Assembly: GCF_900086715.1 (NCBI RefSeq)
Contig: NZ_FLKH01000011.1
Coordinates: 558,001 to 622,000 of the forward strand
DNA: 64,000 bases
Direction: 5' to 3'
Source of the DNA: Gracilibacillus timonensis
GTDB taxonomy: Bacteria > Bacillota > Bacilli > Bacillales > Amphibacillaceae
Part shown: positions 36,381-46,022 of the stretch, in pieces
Layout: the number at the start of each line of letters is the position of its first letter
Position numbering within the stretch: position 1 is the first letter of the stretch
The notes under the pieces: model-generated
What the model was told of the DNA's origin: nothing
The model's database searches: none
Seen by the model: the letters and a program-made list of their open reading frames with translations, nothing else
Program-made: the position numbers and the translations under genes

Positions 36381-37053
36381 ATAAAAAAGGTGGGAACTTC
36401 ATAAAACGCAATCGATCAGAAAATACTCACCAGTTGAATCGAGCCAATCATTTTAGAATAATCAAAAGAACTTCGATGGGATACACGTACTTTATTTTTC
36501 ATAGATAGTATTTGAGGGTAACTAATTCCTTTAGGCTTATTCCGTCAAAAGTGGAGAAAAGTCTTTTTGTATTTTATTTAACAACAGTATTCAGCTATCA
36601 TTAGGAAAATTGTCTTCATTACTTGAAAACGCTTTCCTTTTGTTTGTGAAATCTTCCGTAACAGCTAATCACAAGTGAGGTAGATGAACAATCTTGATTG
36701 GAGTGAGTAACATAGTGAGTAGAGTCCTTTTTCTATGCAATGTTATCCAGATGTATGAAGAGAATACTAAACAATAAATTCAGCCCTATTTATGGACACA
36801 AGAATTCAGCTTCACCATTTGATCAAACCTAACTACTATAGAAAACATCCATTTTTTAAGTTATTTCTATAATGTACTGATGAATAAGATTTATTGTTTA
36901 TGAAGTGTAATATAATGGTGAATGCAGGTTTGATAAGCAATTATCTTATGTTTTATTCATGAAAGTCGAGATGAAGTAATATAAATATTAGCACCATCTT
37001 TTATTTTTTAGTCAATATGTAGAATGATAATCTAGAAGAAAAGGGGGATTGAA
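36381..37053. other. Control region upstream of the sensor gene, no gene seen
   Basis: About 670 bp between the IS and the sensor gene. It contains a cre-like site (36623-36638) and an isolated TATAAT at 36911-36916, without a good -35 at the right distance. No coding frame with ribosome site is visible. Confidence 0.5.
36623..36638 (+). promoter_or_regulatory. cre site (CcpA operator) candidate 1
   Basis: TTGAAAACGCTTTCCT differs from the consensus WTGNNARCGNWWWCAW at one position. It lies about 415 bp before the sensor gene, so which promoter it controls is uncertain. Confidence 0.6.
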
Positions 37054-39330
37054 TTGAAGTATTTGAATAAAGAAAAGTCACTATTGCTTTATAAATATTT
37101 ATTATCCTATTTCATTATATTTTTAATACCGTACATTACAATAAGTATAATTTTCTATCAAGTTTCTGTTCAAAATCTCCGTCATGAGATTATCAGTTCC
37201 AATATAGATAAAATTGAACAAGTAATTGATATAACTGATTCTCGAATGGAGGAGTTAAGAGATATTGCCACAAGGATATCATTAGATCACCATTTGACAC
37301 CATATATGCTGAATCAACCTTATAATAGTAAGGAGGCGATTGAAAAACTAATTTCTTATAAGGTAAGTAGTGCCATTGTTGATGAATTATATTTATATTA
37401 TCATGATGAGGAACAAATATATTCCCCTAGAGGGACAAGCGGTATGACTACTTTTATTGAGAATACCTATAGACTTACGGACGCTGAAGAAATTAAATTA
37501 AGAACACAAATGGAAGCGATTTCAAGTCCGGTAGTACAGTCCATAGATATAGAGACAGATAAAGAAGATCAGCAACAAGTTATTTCTTATTTGTATCCTG
37601 TTCCGGTTAACAGTACGGCTAGTTATGGTACGGTAGCCTTTTTCATAAAGGAAATCGCATTTAAAAAATTAATACAAAATGCACTAGGAGAATTTAAGGG
37701 TAACATGTATATATTCAATGATAAAAAGGATTTGTTAACATCTCATAATAATGGGGAAAAGTTAGATCCAAAGTACCTAAATCGGTTTAATTTAGAAGAG
37801 AAAGGAGTTGTGGATAAAAAGCTAGATAATGAAAATTATTCTTTAGTGACAGTTCACTCAGACTCAAGTGGTTGGACTTTTGTGAGCGCTATGCCAACAG
37901 ACCAATTTTACGAGCGAATGACTTCACTGAAAACGTCTATTATTCTTACTTTAATCTTAATTGCTTTAATAGGCATGTTTGCTGCGATATTCATGGCCCT
38001 GCGACAATATCGACCAATTAAAAATATAGCTCAATCGCTTAACACGAGAAAAATTGAACATTCAATTAAAACGAAGAACAAGGATGAGCTGGATAAAATT
38101 CGGGAATCAATCGAAACAATGTATCAAAATAGTAGAGAAATGCATAAAAAAATACAGGTGCAACAGCCGTTTTTAAGAGATCAGTTGTTAACACTTCTAT
38201 TAAAAGAGAATACTGGTAATCATGAAGAGATGAAACGATTATTAACAGATCTAGATATTTCATTTAAAGGAGATTACTACTTCATAGTGATGATTTCATT
38301 TCATGACAAAATAGTCGAGAATGAGACCATCGAAGAAAGAGAACGATTATTAGATCTCCTCATGAAGATGTCAGATCAATACTGTATAGGTTATGGTGTG
38401 GAGTTGGTCCATGAGAATGGAGTTGCTTTAATTACAAGTATTAAAGGTAAGTATACTGATTTGGAAAAACGACAGCAAAATTTCGTTAAGGAATTGGGGA
38501 AACAACTAGAAGACTATTGTCATACATTCCCATCAGTAGGAGTAGGGAAAATATATGAAGGGACAAATGGGATCAATCGATCATTTATTGAGGCTAATGC
38601 AGCTCTAGAATACATTCCTTTGAATAATCGAAATATTGTTTACTTTGGGAAAATATCCGAATCTAAGGAAGACCATAATTGGTATTCCTTAGATGATCAA
38701 GCTAAATTTAGTCATAGTTTAAAACAAGGGAATAAAGCTGTAGCCAAAGAAACATTAGCAGTCATTATGAAAAATTTTAAAGAACAAGATATTTCTATTT
38801 ATATGCTTCGAGCGATTTGTTTTGACTTGATTAATATTATTCTCAAAAATATGGTGAATTTAGGATTATCGCATAAAACGGATGATGTAAAAGCACTCGT
38901 TGAGTTTAATTCATTAGAAGATCTGGAGAAAAAAATCAATTTTATGATTGTTTATATTTGTGAAGTAGTTGATTTAAGAAAAGAAAGTCATAATAATTAT
39001 TTACGTGATCATATTCTAAACTTTATTAATGAGAACTATAAAAAACATGATTTGAGTCTTGAGTACACAGCAGAACATTTTCAGATTTCTACTTCACACT
39101 TAAGTCGTTTTATAAAAGAACATACGGGTACAACGTTTACTCAATACTTATGGGAACTGCGAAATGAAGAATGCAAACGCCAGTTAGTTGCAACCAACCA
39201 GGCAATCAAAGAGATTGTATTGGATATTGGTTACGTTGATGTAGCTAATTTCACCAGGAAATTCAAAAAAGTAGAAGGGGTGACACCAGGGCAATACAGA
39301 AAAGACTATAAATTTAAAAATGCTTTGTAG
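37054..39330 (+). CDS. Membrane-bound AraC-type sensor regulator (YesS/YtdP-like)
   Basis: 758 residues from TTG 37054 behind AAAGGGGG. A first membrane helix (about 12-38) leads to an outer sensing domain of Cache type (to about 290), a second helix (about 293-318), a linker and cytoplasmic region, and a C-terminal AraC double helix-turn-helix (about 655-750: YTAEHFQISTSHLSRFIKEHTGTTFTQYL then IKEIVLDIGYVDVANFTRKFKKVEGVTPGQYR). This one-protein sensor/regulator type is usually found beside LplA/YtcQ-type sugar ABC operons and activates them. Here it precedes such an operon, so it most likely senses the outer substrate and switches on the genes from 39824. Confidence 0.9.
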   Translation: MKYLNKEKSLLLYKYLLSYFIIFLIPYITISIIFYQVSVQNLRHEIISSNIDKIEQVIDITDSRMEELRDIATRISLDHHLTPYMLNQPYNSKEAIEKLISYKVSSAIVDELYLYYHDEEQIYSPRGTSGMTTFIENTYRLTDAEEIKLRTQMEAISSPVVQSIDIETDKEDQQQVISYLYPVPVNSTASYGTVAFFIKEIAFKKLIQNALGEFKGNMYIFNDKKDLLTSHNNGEKLDPKYLNRFNLEEKGVVDKKLDNENYSLVTVHSDSSGWTFVSAMPTDQFYERMTSLKTSIILTLILIALIGMFAAIFMALRQYRPIKNIAQSLNTRKIEHSIKTKNKDELDKIRESIETMYQNSREMHKKIQVQQPFLRDQLLTLLLKENTGNHEEMKRLLTDLDISFKGDYYFIVMISFHDKIVENETIEERERLLDLLMKMSDQYCIGYGVELVHENGVALITSIKGKYTDLEKRQQNFVKELGKQLEDYCHTFPSVGVGKIYEGTNGINRSFIEANAALEYIPLNNRNIVYFGKISESKEDHNWYSLDDQAKFSHSLKQGNKAVAKETLAVIMKNFKEQDISIYMLRAICFDLINIILKNMVNLGLSHKTDDVKALVEFNSLEDLEKKINFMIVYICEVVDLRKESHNNYLRDHILNFINENYKKHDLSLEYTAEHFQISTSHLSRFIKEHTGTTFTQYLWELRNEECKRQLVATNQAIKEIVLDIGYVDVANFTRKFKKVEGVTPGQYRKDYKFKNAL

Positions 39331-39507
39331 TCTCATATAAAGATCATTTGTATGAAATAAATGGTTGGTTATCTTCTAAAATGCAGATGCGTAATTTTGG
39401 GGTTATGATGGTATTCAAAAGTTGTAGAAAAAACGAAAACAAAAATTCTAACGTAAGAATCTTTTCTTCACTAAACCAAAACTTACTTAAGGTGTTATTT
39501 CAATTTA

Positions 39508-39538
39508 AAAACCAGGCAGAAATTGCCTGGTTTTTTTT
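39508..39538 (+). terminator. Terminator after the sensor gene
   Basis: ACCAGGCA/TGCCTGGT stem (39511-39518, 39524-39531) with a GAAAT loop, A tract before and eight Ts after: a textbook intrinsic terminator. It separates the sensor from the catabolic operon. Confidence 0.93.
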
Positions 39539-39768
39539 ACGAACTTTTAACAAATATGAATCATTCAGCATATTAACTTAAATAATTACAGCGAGAGAGG
39601 CTATGCAAATCATTAGCTACAACTAGTCGGTTATGAAATTGTAAGCTATGTCAAATACCCACTATCATACTTTACATATCAGAATCACAATCTACATATT
39701 TAAAAAAATACGGCTTGCCTGCTATATTCAAAGATAAGTCAGATAACGAGAGGAGGGATTAACTCAAT

Positions 39769-39784
39769 TTAACAGCGCTTTCAG
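39769..39784 (+). promoter_or_regulatory. cre site (CcpA operator) candidate 2
   Basis: TTAACAGCGCTTTCAG has the central ARCGNWWWCA of the CcpA consensus and two mismatches outside it. It lies 40 bp before the binding-protein start, in the right place to repress or block transcription when preferred sugars are present. Confidence 0.6.
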
Positions 39785-39823
39785 AGATCGTGTTTAAAAA
39801 TTACAAGGAGGGTTTAAATCAAG

Positions 39824-41431
39824 ATGGGACGATATTATTTGATTTTGTTGATGATTTTACCAATGTTATTATTAGCCGCCTGTAGTAACGACAGTGAAGA
39901 TACGGCAGCAGATTTAGAAGAAAATCTTGAAAATGTAAACAAGGAAGGATTTCCAATTGTAGATGAACCAATCACTATTGATTTTATGACTCGCAAACCG
40001 CCCACCACAGAGAATGATTATAATGAAGTTCTTATATGGGATGAATATGAAGAAATGACAAATGTAACGATTGATTGGGGATTAGTTCCAACTGAAGGAT
40101 TTGGAGAGAAAAGTAATCTTGGGCTGGCAGGTGGAGATTATCCAGAAGCTTTCTATACAGCAAAGTTCTCTGATGTTGACATCATGAAGTATGGAGATCA
40201 AGGGGTATTTCTTGAATTAAATGATTTAATTGATGAGTACATGCCAAATGTGAAAGCGCTTTTTGAAGAATATCCTGAAATAGAAAAGGCTTTAACAAAT
40301 GCGGATGGAAAAATTTACTCACTTCCAACTGTTTATTCACCTGACTTCTTATCTATGACAAGTAATATTAAGCCTTGGATTAGAGAAGATTGGCTTGAAG
40401 CGTTAGATATGGATATGCCTGAAACGACAGATGAATTTTATGAATATCTGAAAGCAGTAAAAGAAGATGATCCGAATGGGAATGGTCAAGCAGATGAAAT
40501 CCCTTATGGCAATACTTCAGTAGATGGTCTTATCGGCTGGTTTAAGGGTGCATATAACATCGGTAATAAAGGAAGAAAACATGGATATATTGACCTTGAT
40601 CCAGAAACAGAGGAACTTCGTTTTTACCGTACAGCTGATGGTTATAAAGAAATGCTTCAGTATATAAATAAACTATACACGGAAGGTTTATTAAACGAAA
40701 ATATCTTTACATTAGAAACAAACGAATATCATGAACAGGGTTCACAAGGACTATACGGTAGTACTGTCACAACAAGCCCTGAAACACGCTTCGGCACGGA
40801 TAATTTTACTGGAATGCCACAAATAGAAGGACCTGATGGCTATAAGGATTGGGTGTATGTTACTGCTCCAGTAGTGCATAAAGCAGCATTTGTAATGACG
40901 GATAAAAATGAAAACCCAGCAGCCACAGCTCGTTGGATTGATTATTTTTATGGTGATGAAGGTGCTACTATGCTCTTTATGGGAGTTGAGGGAGAAACGT
41001 ATGAAGTGACAGAAGAAGGAGATAAGGAATATGTGGAAGAAATCACAAACAACCCTGATGGTCTAACCTTTGAGCAAGCATTAAGACCATATATTACTTG
41101 GTTAGGTGGCGGATACCCAGGATTAGTTCAGTCAGATTACTTTAAAGGGGCAGAAAATTCTCCTGAATCCATTGAGGCGACAGAATTAATCGAGCCTGAC
41201 ATAATTGATGAAATTTGGCCAGACTTCCCATATACCGTGGAAGAAAATCAACGGTTATCAGCATTAAAAGCCGACATTGAGAAATATGTAGTAGAAATGC
41301 AGGATAAATTTATTGCGGGTGAAGAATCTTTTGATAACTGGGACAATTATGTAGAAACACTAGAAAATATGGGGTTAGATGAGTATATGGAAATACAGCA
41401 GGCTGCATATGAGAGATATTTAGAAAACTAG
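39824..41431 (+). CDS. ABC transporter solute-binding lipoprotein (LplA/YtcQ-like)
   Basis: 535 residues. The signal peptide ends in the lipobox LAAC (Cys20), so the protein is lipid-anchored outside. The mature part belongs to the large extracellular binding proteins of the carbohydrate-uptake-1 class: VPTEGFGEKSNLGLAGGDYPEAF, KIYSLPTVY and WIREDWLEALDMDMPETTDEFYEYLKAVKEDDPNGNGQADEIPYG, the last a common Ca-binding-like segment of LplA proteins. It brings the substrate to the two permeases encoded next. AAGGAGGG precedes ATG 39824. Binding-site residues do not reveal the ligand. Confidence 0.9.
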   Translation: MGRYYLILLMILPMLLLAACSNDSEDTAADLEENLENVNKEGFPIVDEPITIDFMTRKPPTTENDYNEVLIWDEYEEMTNVTIDWGLVPTEGFGEKSNLGLAGGDYPEAFYTAKFSDVDIMKYGDQGVFLELNDLIDEYMPNVKALFEEYPEIEKALTNADGKIYSLPTVYSPDFLSMTSNIKPWIREDWLEALDMDMPETTDEFYEYLKAVKEDDPNGNGQADEIPYGNTSVDGLIGWFKGAYNIGNKGRKHGYIDLDPETEELRFYRTADGYKEMLQYINKLYTEGLLNENIFTLETNEYHEQGSQGLYGSTVTTSPETRFGTDNFTGMPQIEGPDGYKDWVYVTAPVVHKAAFVMTDKNENPAATARWIDYFYGDEGATMLFMGVEGETYEVTEEGDKEYVEEITNNPDGLTFEQALRPYITWLGGGYPGLVQSDYFKGAENSPESIEATELIEPDIIDEIWPDFPYTVEENQRLSALKADIEKYVVEMQDKFIAGEESFDNWDNYVETLENMGLDEYMEIQQAAYERYLEN

Positions 41432-41459
41432 AATTCACCATCTTTTAATTGATTATAAG

Positions 41460-41520
41460 TAAGAGAGGTTGAGACAAAATCGGAAGCAAAAGGAAAATTT
41501 CAATGTTTCAACCTCTCTTA
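41460..41520 (+). promoter_or_regulatory. Stem-loop between binding protein and permease genes
   Basis: TAAGAGAGGTTGA (41460-41472) and its perfect complement (41508-41520) form a 13-bp stem with no T tract. In this position it probably slows transcription or protects the 3' end, giving more binding protein than permease. The GAGGTTGAGACAAAA start resembles a widespread Firmicutes intergenic hairpin. Confidence 0.65.
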
Positions 41521-41583
41521 TGCAAAATTTAAATTCAGCTAAATGATTTAGACGATTATTGTAGTGAGATTGGAGGTTGTTTT

Positions 41584-42537
41584 ATGGCGTCAAAGGAAGG
41601 AACTATTAATGTAAGGAACACGGATAATAAAAAACTTCATTCATTTAAGAAGAATTTAATTTCTAATTGGCAGTTATACGTTTTCCTTTTACCTGCGATT
41701 ATCTATTTTTTTGTACTTCATTATATACCAATGTATGGGGTGCAGATTGCTTTTAAGAATTTTATAGCTAATCAAGGGATACTAGGAAGTCCATGGGTAG
41801 GATTTGATCACTTTGAACGATTTTTTAATTCTTATTATTTTTGGAGACTATTAAAGAATACATTGCTTATCAACCTGTACCAATTGGTATTGTTCCCATT
41901 ACCAATCATATTTGCTCTTATGTTAAATGAAATTAGAAACGGTGTGTTTAAAAAGTGGGCACAAACACTTACCTACGCACCACATTTTATTTCAGTAGTG
42001 GTGGTTGTTGGGATGATTGTTGCGTTCTTAGAACCATCTACAGGATTAATCAATCATGCCATTGTAGCTTTGGGCGGTGAACCAATTTCATTTATGACAA
42101 GCCCGGATTGGTTTAGGCATGTATACGTTTGGTCAGGAGAATGGCAATCATTGGGCTGGGGAACGATTATATACTTAGCGGCATTAGCAGGAGTAAATCC
42201 CGAACTACATGAGGCAGCTAAAGTGGATGGAGCAACAAGGATGCAACGAATATTACACATTAATATTCCGTCCATATTACCAACAGTGGTTATACTGTTT
42301 ATTTTGAACATAGGGAAATTTATGTCAATAGGTTTCGAAAAAGTATTACTTATGAAAAACTCCTTAAACTCAGAAACATCTGATATTATTCAAACGTTTG
42401 TCTATGAAACAGGTTTATTAGAAGGGCAATATAGTTTCGCAGCAGCGATTGGTCTATTTGATTCGGCTATTAATATCTTCTTATTAGTCATGATTAATCA
42501 AATTGCACGGAAGACAAGCGAAAACAGTCTATGGTAA
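41584..42537 (+). CDS. ABC transporter permease (LplB/YteP-like)
   Basis: 317 residues with six membrane helices. The ATPase-contact EAA loop is seen as EAAKVDGATRMQRILHINIPSILPTV (about 218-243), the usual E-A-A-x3-G motif. The N-terminal NWQLYVFLLPAIIYFFVLHYIPMYGVQIAFKNF is typical for the LplB/YteP group. It forms the channel with the permease at 42552. No ATP-binding gene is in the operon, so a shared ATPase of MsmX type encoded elsewhere must drive it. Confidence 0.93.
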   Translation: MASKEGTINVRNTDNKKLHSFKKNLISNWQLYVFLLPAIIYFFVLHYIPMYGVQIAFKNFIANQGILGSPWVGFDHFERFFNSYYFWRLLKNTLLINLYQLVLFPLPIIFALMLNEIRNGVFKKWAQTLTYAPHFISVVVVVGMIVAFLEPSTGLINHAIVALGGEPISFMTSPDWFRHVYVWSGEWQSLGWGTIIYLAALAGVNPELHEAAKVDGATRMQRILHINIPSILPTVVILFILNIGKFMSIGFEKVLLMKNSLNSETSDIIQTFVYETGLLEGQYSFAAAIGLFDSAINIFLLVMINQIARKTSENSLW

Positions 42538-42551
42538 GGAGTTGATTAGAT

Positions 42552-43442
42552 ATGGAAAAAAGAGGACTTTCTGATAAATCATTTGATAGAATAAATAATT
42601 TTTTAGTTTCTCTCATCGTCATTGTTGTCATTTACCCGCTTATATTTGTATTAAGCGCATCGATTAGTGATCCTGCTGCAGTAACATCAGGGAGAATGTG
42701 GCTTTGGCCAGTAGATATCACTTTTGAAGGATTTAAGCGAGTATTCGAAAATCAGGATATCTGGACAGGGTACCGTAATACGATTATGTATACCTTACTA
42801 GGAACACTTATTCATTTAGTTATTTTATTGCCATGTGCATATGCATTATCAAGAAAGGAGCTAATGGGTAAGAAAATAATCTTATGGTTTATATTATTTA
42901 CGATGTTATTCAATGGTGGGTTAATTCCTACTTATTTGGTAGTAAAGTCATTAGGGATATTAGACACGATATGGGCTATTGTAATTCCAAACGTAGTAGG
43001 TGCATGGTCCATTTTGGTGGCGCGTACATTTTTTCAGCACAGCATACCGGATGAATTAGTTGAGGCCTCTAAAATAGATGGTGCATCCGATTTTTATATA
43101 TTCAGAAAAGTAGTATTACCGTTATCCCTGCCCATTATAGCTGTTATGGCTTTATTCCACGGGGTCAGTCTATGGAATCAATACTTTACTGCCCTTATCT
43201 ATTTAAGTGAGAGGGAGCTATATCCTTTACAGTTGATTATCCGTGAAATTCTTGTTGTCAATCAAATGGGGCTAGAGGAAGGTAGTGCCGGTGTAATGGA
43301 ATCTTTAGTAGAACAGGTGAAGAATGCGAGTCTTGTTAAATATGCGGTAATTATTATTTCGTCTTTACCGTTATTAATCGTTTATCCTTTCTTACAGCGG
43401 TACTTCGTAAAAGGGGTCTTAATTGGTTCTGTAAAAGAATAG
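42552..43442 (+). CDS. ABC transporter permease (LplC/YtcP-like)
   Basis: 296 residues, six membrane helices, with the EAA loop ELVEASKIDGASDFYIFRKVVLPLSLPIIAV (about 175-205). The C-terminus FLQRYFVKGVLIGSVKE is the normal end of the LplC/YtcP group. It pairs with the protein encoded just upstream (14 bp gap) for uptake of the substrate. Ribosome site AAGGAG lies in the gap. Confidence 0.93.
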   Translation: MEKRGLSDKSFDRINNFLVSLIVIVVIYPLIFVLSASISDPAAVTSGRMWLWPVDITFEGFKRVFENQDIWTGYRNTIMYTLLGTLIHLVILLPCAYALSRKELMGKKIILWFILFTMLFNGGLIPTYLVVKSLGILDTIWAIVIPNVVGAWSILVARTFFQHSIPDELVEASKIDGASDFYIFRKVVLPLSLPIIAVMALFHGVSLWNQYFTALIYLSERELYPLQLIIREILVVNQMGLEEGSAGVMESLVEQVKNASLVKYAVIIISSLPLLIVYPFLQRYFVKGVLIGSVKE

Positions 43443-43470
43443 GATAGAGATATCAAATGGGGGACTATAA

Positions 43471-44094
43471 ATGAAGGGATTTGTAAATGGTTATTATCGA
43501 CTTGCAAATTGGGTTACACAACTTGCGTATTTTAATATGCTTTGGGTTCTTTTTTCGGTAGCTGGTTTGGGGATATTAGGCTTTTTTCCAGCGACAGCAG
43601 CATTGTTCGCTGTCATACGAAAATGGATGTTGGAAGAGGATATACGAGTATTTCAAACGTTTTGGAAATATGTAAGAAAAGACTTTATAAAAGCTAATAT
43701 CTTAGGTTACTTGGTGCTGGCAATTGGCTATATATTATATATTGAATTTCAGATACTATGGTCAAGTGGTCAAACTATGTATGTTCTGGCAAGCTTCGGC
43801 GTGCTAGCTTTAGTCTTTTTATATGTAATTATGCTACTGTTCCTTTTTCCAATATTTTCTCATTTTAATCTCAGTATGGTCAACTACTTAAAATGGCCTT
43901 TAGTGATAGGGATCATTCATCCCATATTAACAGTCTTTATCGTCTTAACGTTGAGTGTTTCTTATTATGTTGTCTTTATGACTATTCCGGCACTGTTGTT
44001 CTTTTTTGGAGGTAGCATTACTGCTTATTTTCTGACATGGGGAGGATTCAAGACCTTTTCGAAATACGAGAAGGTTGAAGTAGAGACTGTTTAG
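43471..44094 (+). CDS. YesL-like DUF624 membrane protein
   Basis: 207 residues, about five helices. NGYYRLANWVTQLAYFNMLWVLFSVAGLGILGFFPATAALFAVIRKWM is typical of DUF624/YesL proteins, which accompany LplA-type sugar ABC operons in Firmicutes. Function is unproven; a helper of the transporter or of sensing has been suggested only by gene order. GGGGGAC precedes ATG 43471. Confidence 0.85.
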   Translation: MKGFVNGYYRLANWVTQLAYFNMLWVLFSVAGLGILGFFPATAALFAVIRKWMLEEDIRVFQTFWKYVRKDFIKANILGYLVLAIGYILYIEFQILWSSGQTMYVLASFGVLALVFLYVIMLLFLFPIFSHFNLSMVNYLKWPLVIGIIHPILTVFIVLTLSVSYYVVFMTIPALLFFFGGSITAYFLTWGGFKTFSKYEKVEVETV

Positions 44095-44159
44095 AATCAT
44101 TATTTTTTAGTAAGTTAATGAATAACAAAAGAAGAACAGTATCAACAGGAGGAAATGAG

Positions 44160-44894
44160 ATGGTACAAATATTTGCTCATAGAGGCAGTTCAGGAACTCA
44201 TCCTGAAAATACGTTTTCCGCATTTCGGGAAGCAGTAAAAATGAGTACAGATGGTATTGAAATAGATGTTCATCTTACGAAAGACAATGAACTGGTAGTT
44301 ATTCATGATAACACTGTCAATAGAACAACAAATGGTAAGGGATATGTAAAAGATTTTACCCTGCAAGAAATAAAACAATTGGATGCTGGATCGTGGTTCG
44401 CTGAGGAATTTACTGGAGAGCGTATTCCAACTTTGGAAGAAGTACTAATCTTTTTGGAAAAGGAAAAACAAATATTAAATATTGAATTGAAAAATGTAGT
44501 ATTAGATTATCATGGTCTCGAAGATAAAGTGGTTGAAATGGTGAGGAAATATCATTTAACAGATCGAGTTATCATTTCTTCTTTTAACCATATTTCGCTT
44601 CATGAAATAGGTAAATCGTATCCAGATATAAAATGTGGGGTATTAACCTTGGATAAACAATATCAACCATGGAATTATATTACTTCGGTTGGCGCTACCA
44701 GTATCCATCCTCACTGGTTAAAATGCGATCAGGAGATGATTACTGAAATGCAGCTAAGAAATATACCAGTAAGAGTCTATGTGATTAATAAAAAGGATCA
44801 AATGAGAAGGTTTATAAACTATAATGTCACCGCTCTTATGACAGACTATCCAGAGTTAGCATTACAGATAAGAGATGAACTAACAAATAACTAA
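44160..44894 (+). CDS. Cytoplasmic glycerophosphodiester phosphodiesterase
   Basis: 244 residues from ATG 44160, seven bases after AGGAGG; the upstream ATG 44118 lacks a ribosome site. The GDPD barrel is clear: FAHRGSSGTHPENTFSAF (catalytic His-Arg and Glu), GIEIDVHLTKDNELVVIHDNTVNRTTNGKG (metal ligands and second His), IPTLEEVL and LNIELK. It splits glycerol-3-phosphate from a glycerophospho-alcohol. There is no signal peptide, unlike secreted GlpQ of Bacillus, so it should act on a diester brought in by the transporter encoded upstream. It may also act on another phosphodiester, since family members are broad. Confidence 0.92.
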   Translation: MVQIFAHRGSSGTHPENTFSAFREAVKMSTDGIEIDVHLTKDNELVVIHDNTVNRTTNGKGYVKDFTLQEIKQLDAGSWFAEEFTGERIPTLEEVLIFLEKEKQILNIELKNVVLDYHGLEDKVVEMVRKYHLTDRVIISSFNHISLHEIGKSYPDIKCGVLTLDKQYQPWNYITSVGATSIHPHWLKCDQEMITEMQLRNIPVRVYVINKKDQMRRFINYNVTALMTDYPELALQIRDELTNN

Positions 44895-44919
44895 AATATA
44901 ACATCCAAGGAGGATGACA

Positions 44920-45972
44920 ATGTTAAATGTAGGTGTAATAGGTGTAGGGTCTATCTCCCGCCATCATATTGAGCAGTATTTACATCATAAGAATGTTCAT
45001 TTACATGCTTTTTGTGATCACAATATAGAACGCTTGCAGGAAAAAGGAGAGTTATACAATATAGAACAGCTTTATGGTGAGTACCATGATCTTTTAAAAA
45101 ATAAAAATTTGGATGCTGTTAGTATTTGTACTTGGAATAATAGCCACGCTGAAATTGCTATTGCTGCCTTGGAAGCAGGTAAACATGTTTTGGTGGAAAA
45201 ACCCCTAAGTATGACAGTAGAGGAAGCCTTAGCTGTTAAAGAGGCGGTTCATAAGACTGGTAAAGTCCTACAAGTTGGATTCGTCAGACGCCATAGTGAA
45301 AGCACAAAAATACTGAAAGAATTTATTGATAATGGTGATCTAGGGGATATTTACTATGCAAAAGCGTCTTATTTAAGGCGCTTAGGTAATCCAGGTGGGT
45401 GGTTTAGTGACAAGAAAAAATCAGGAGGTGGGCCGTTAATCGATCTAGGTGTACATGTTATTGATATATGTTGGTACTTAATGGGAAAACCCAAACCGGT
45501 ATCTGTAAGTGGAAACACCTATCATCGTTTGGGAAATCGAAGTAACATTGAAAATCTCTCCTTTTATAAAGCGGCAGACTATAATCCTGAACTAAATGAC
45601 GTTGAGGACTTGGCGAATGCCATTATTCGTTTTGAGAATGGGGCCTCTATTATGGTAGATGTAAGTTTTACGTTACATGCAAAAGAAAATGAAGTCAACG
45701 TGAAAATATATGGTGAAAAAGCAGGAGCGGAGGTAGAACCAGAATTGCTGATTACGTCAGAAAAACATAATACCATACTAAATGTATCACCTCAGATTGA
45801 TAATAGGTCCCTCCATTTTAAAAAGGCATTTAAAGAAGAGATAGATCACTTTGTAACATGCTGTTTGGATGGAAAGGAAAATATTGCTTCTGTTGATGAT
45901 GGTGTTCAAATAATGAAAATATTGAATGCTGTGTATCAATCAGCCAAGAACGGTAAAGAAGTTTATTTATAA
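44920..45972 (+). CDS. Gfo/Idh/MocA-family dehydrogenase 1
   Basis: 350 residues from ATG 44920 (six bases after AAGGAGG; ATG 44914 touches the ribosome site). The Rossmann NAD(P) motif GVIGVGSISRHHIEQ (about 4-18) and the catalytic-lysine motif HVLVEKPLS (about 89-97) are intact, followed by the beta-sheet domain with GGGPLIDLGVHVIDICWYLMG, holding the conserved active-site Asp and His (DLGVH-x2-D). Members oxidise or reduce sugars, inositols and similar polyols. Within this operon it probably acts on the polyol or sugar freed by phosphodiester cleavage. Confidence 0.92.
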   Translation: MLNVGVIGVGSISRHHIEQYLHHKNVHLHAFCDHNIERLQEKGELYNIEQLYGEYHDLLKNKNLDAVSICTWNNSHAEIAIAALEAGKHVLVEKPLSMTVEEALAVKEAVHKTGKVLQVGFVRRHSESTKILKEFIDNGDLGDIYYAKASYLRRLGNPGGWFSDKKKSGGGPLIDLGVHVIDICWYLMGKPKPVSVSGNTYHRLGNRSNIENLSFYKAADYNPELNDVEDLANAIIRFENGASIMVDVSFTLHAKENEVNVKIYGEKAGAEVEPELLITSEKHNTILNVSPQIDNRSLHFKKAFKEEIDHFVTCCLDGKENIASVDDGVQIMKILNAVYQSAKNGKEVYL

Positions 45973-46022
45973 AGCCGATTTAAATGATCAATCTGATAGG
46001 GTTTAACCAGGAGGAAAAGAAG

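Noticed and set aside
36381-37053. Remnant of a gene broken by the IS1634-type element
   Set aside because: Both flanks of the target duplication are intergenic; no coding frame can be joined across the element.
39348-39581. A 77-codon frame after the sensor gene
   Set aside because: It runs through a textbook terminator and has no ribosome site.
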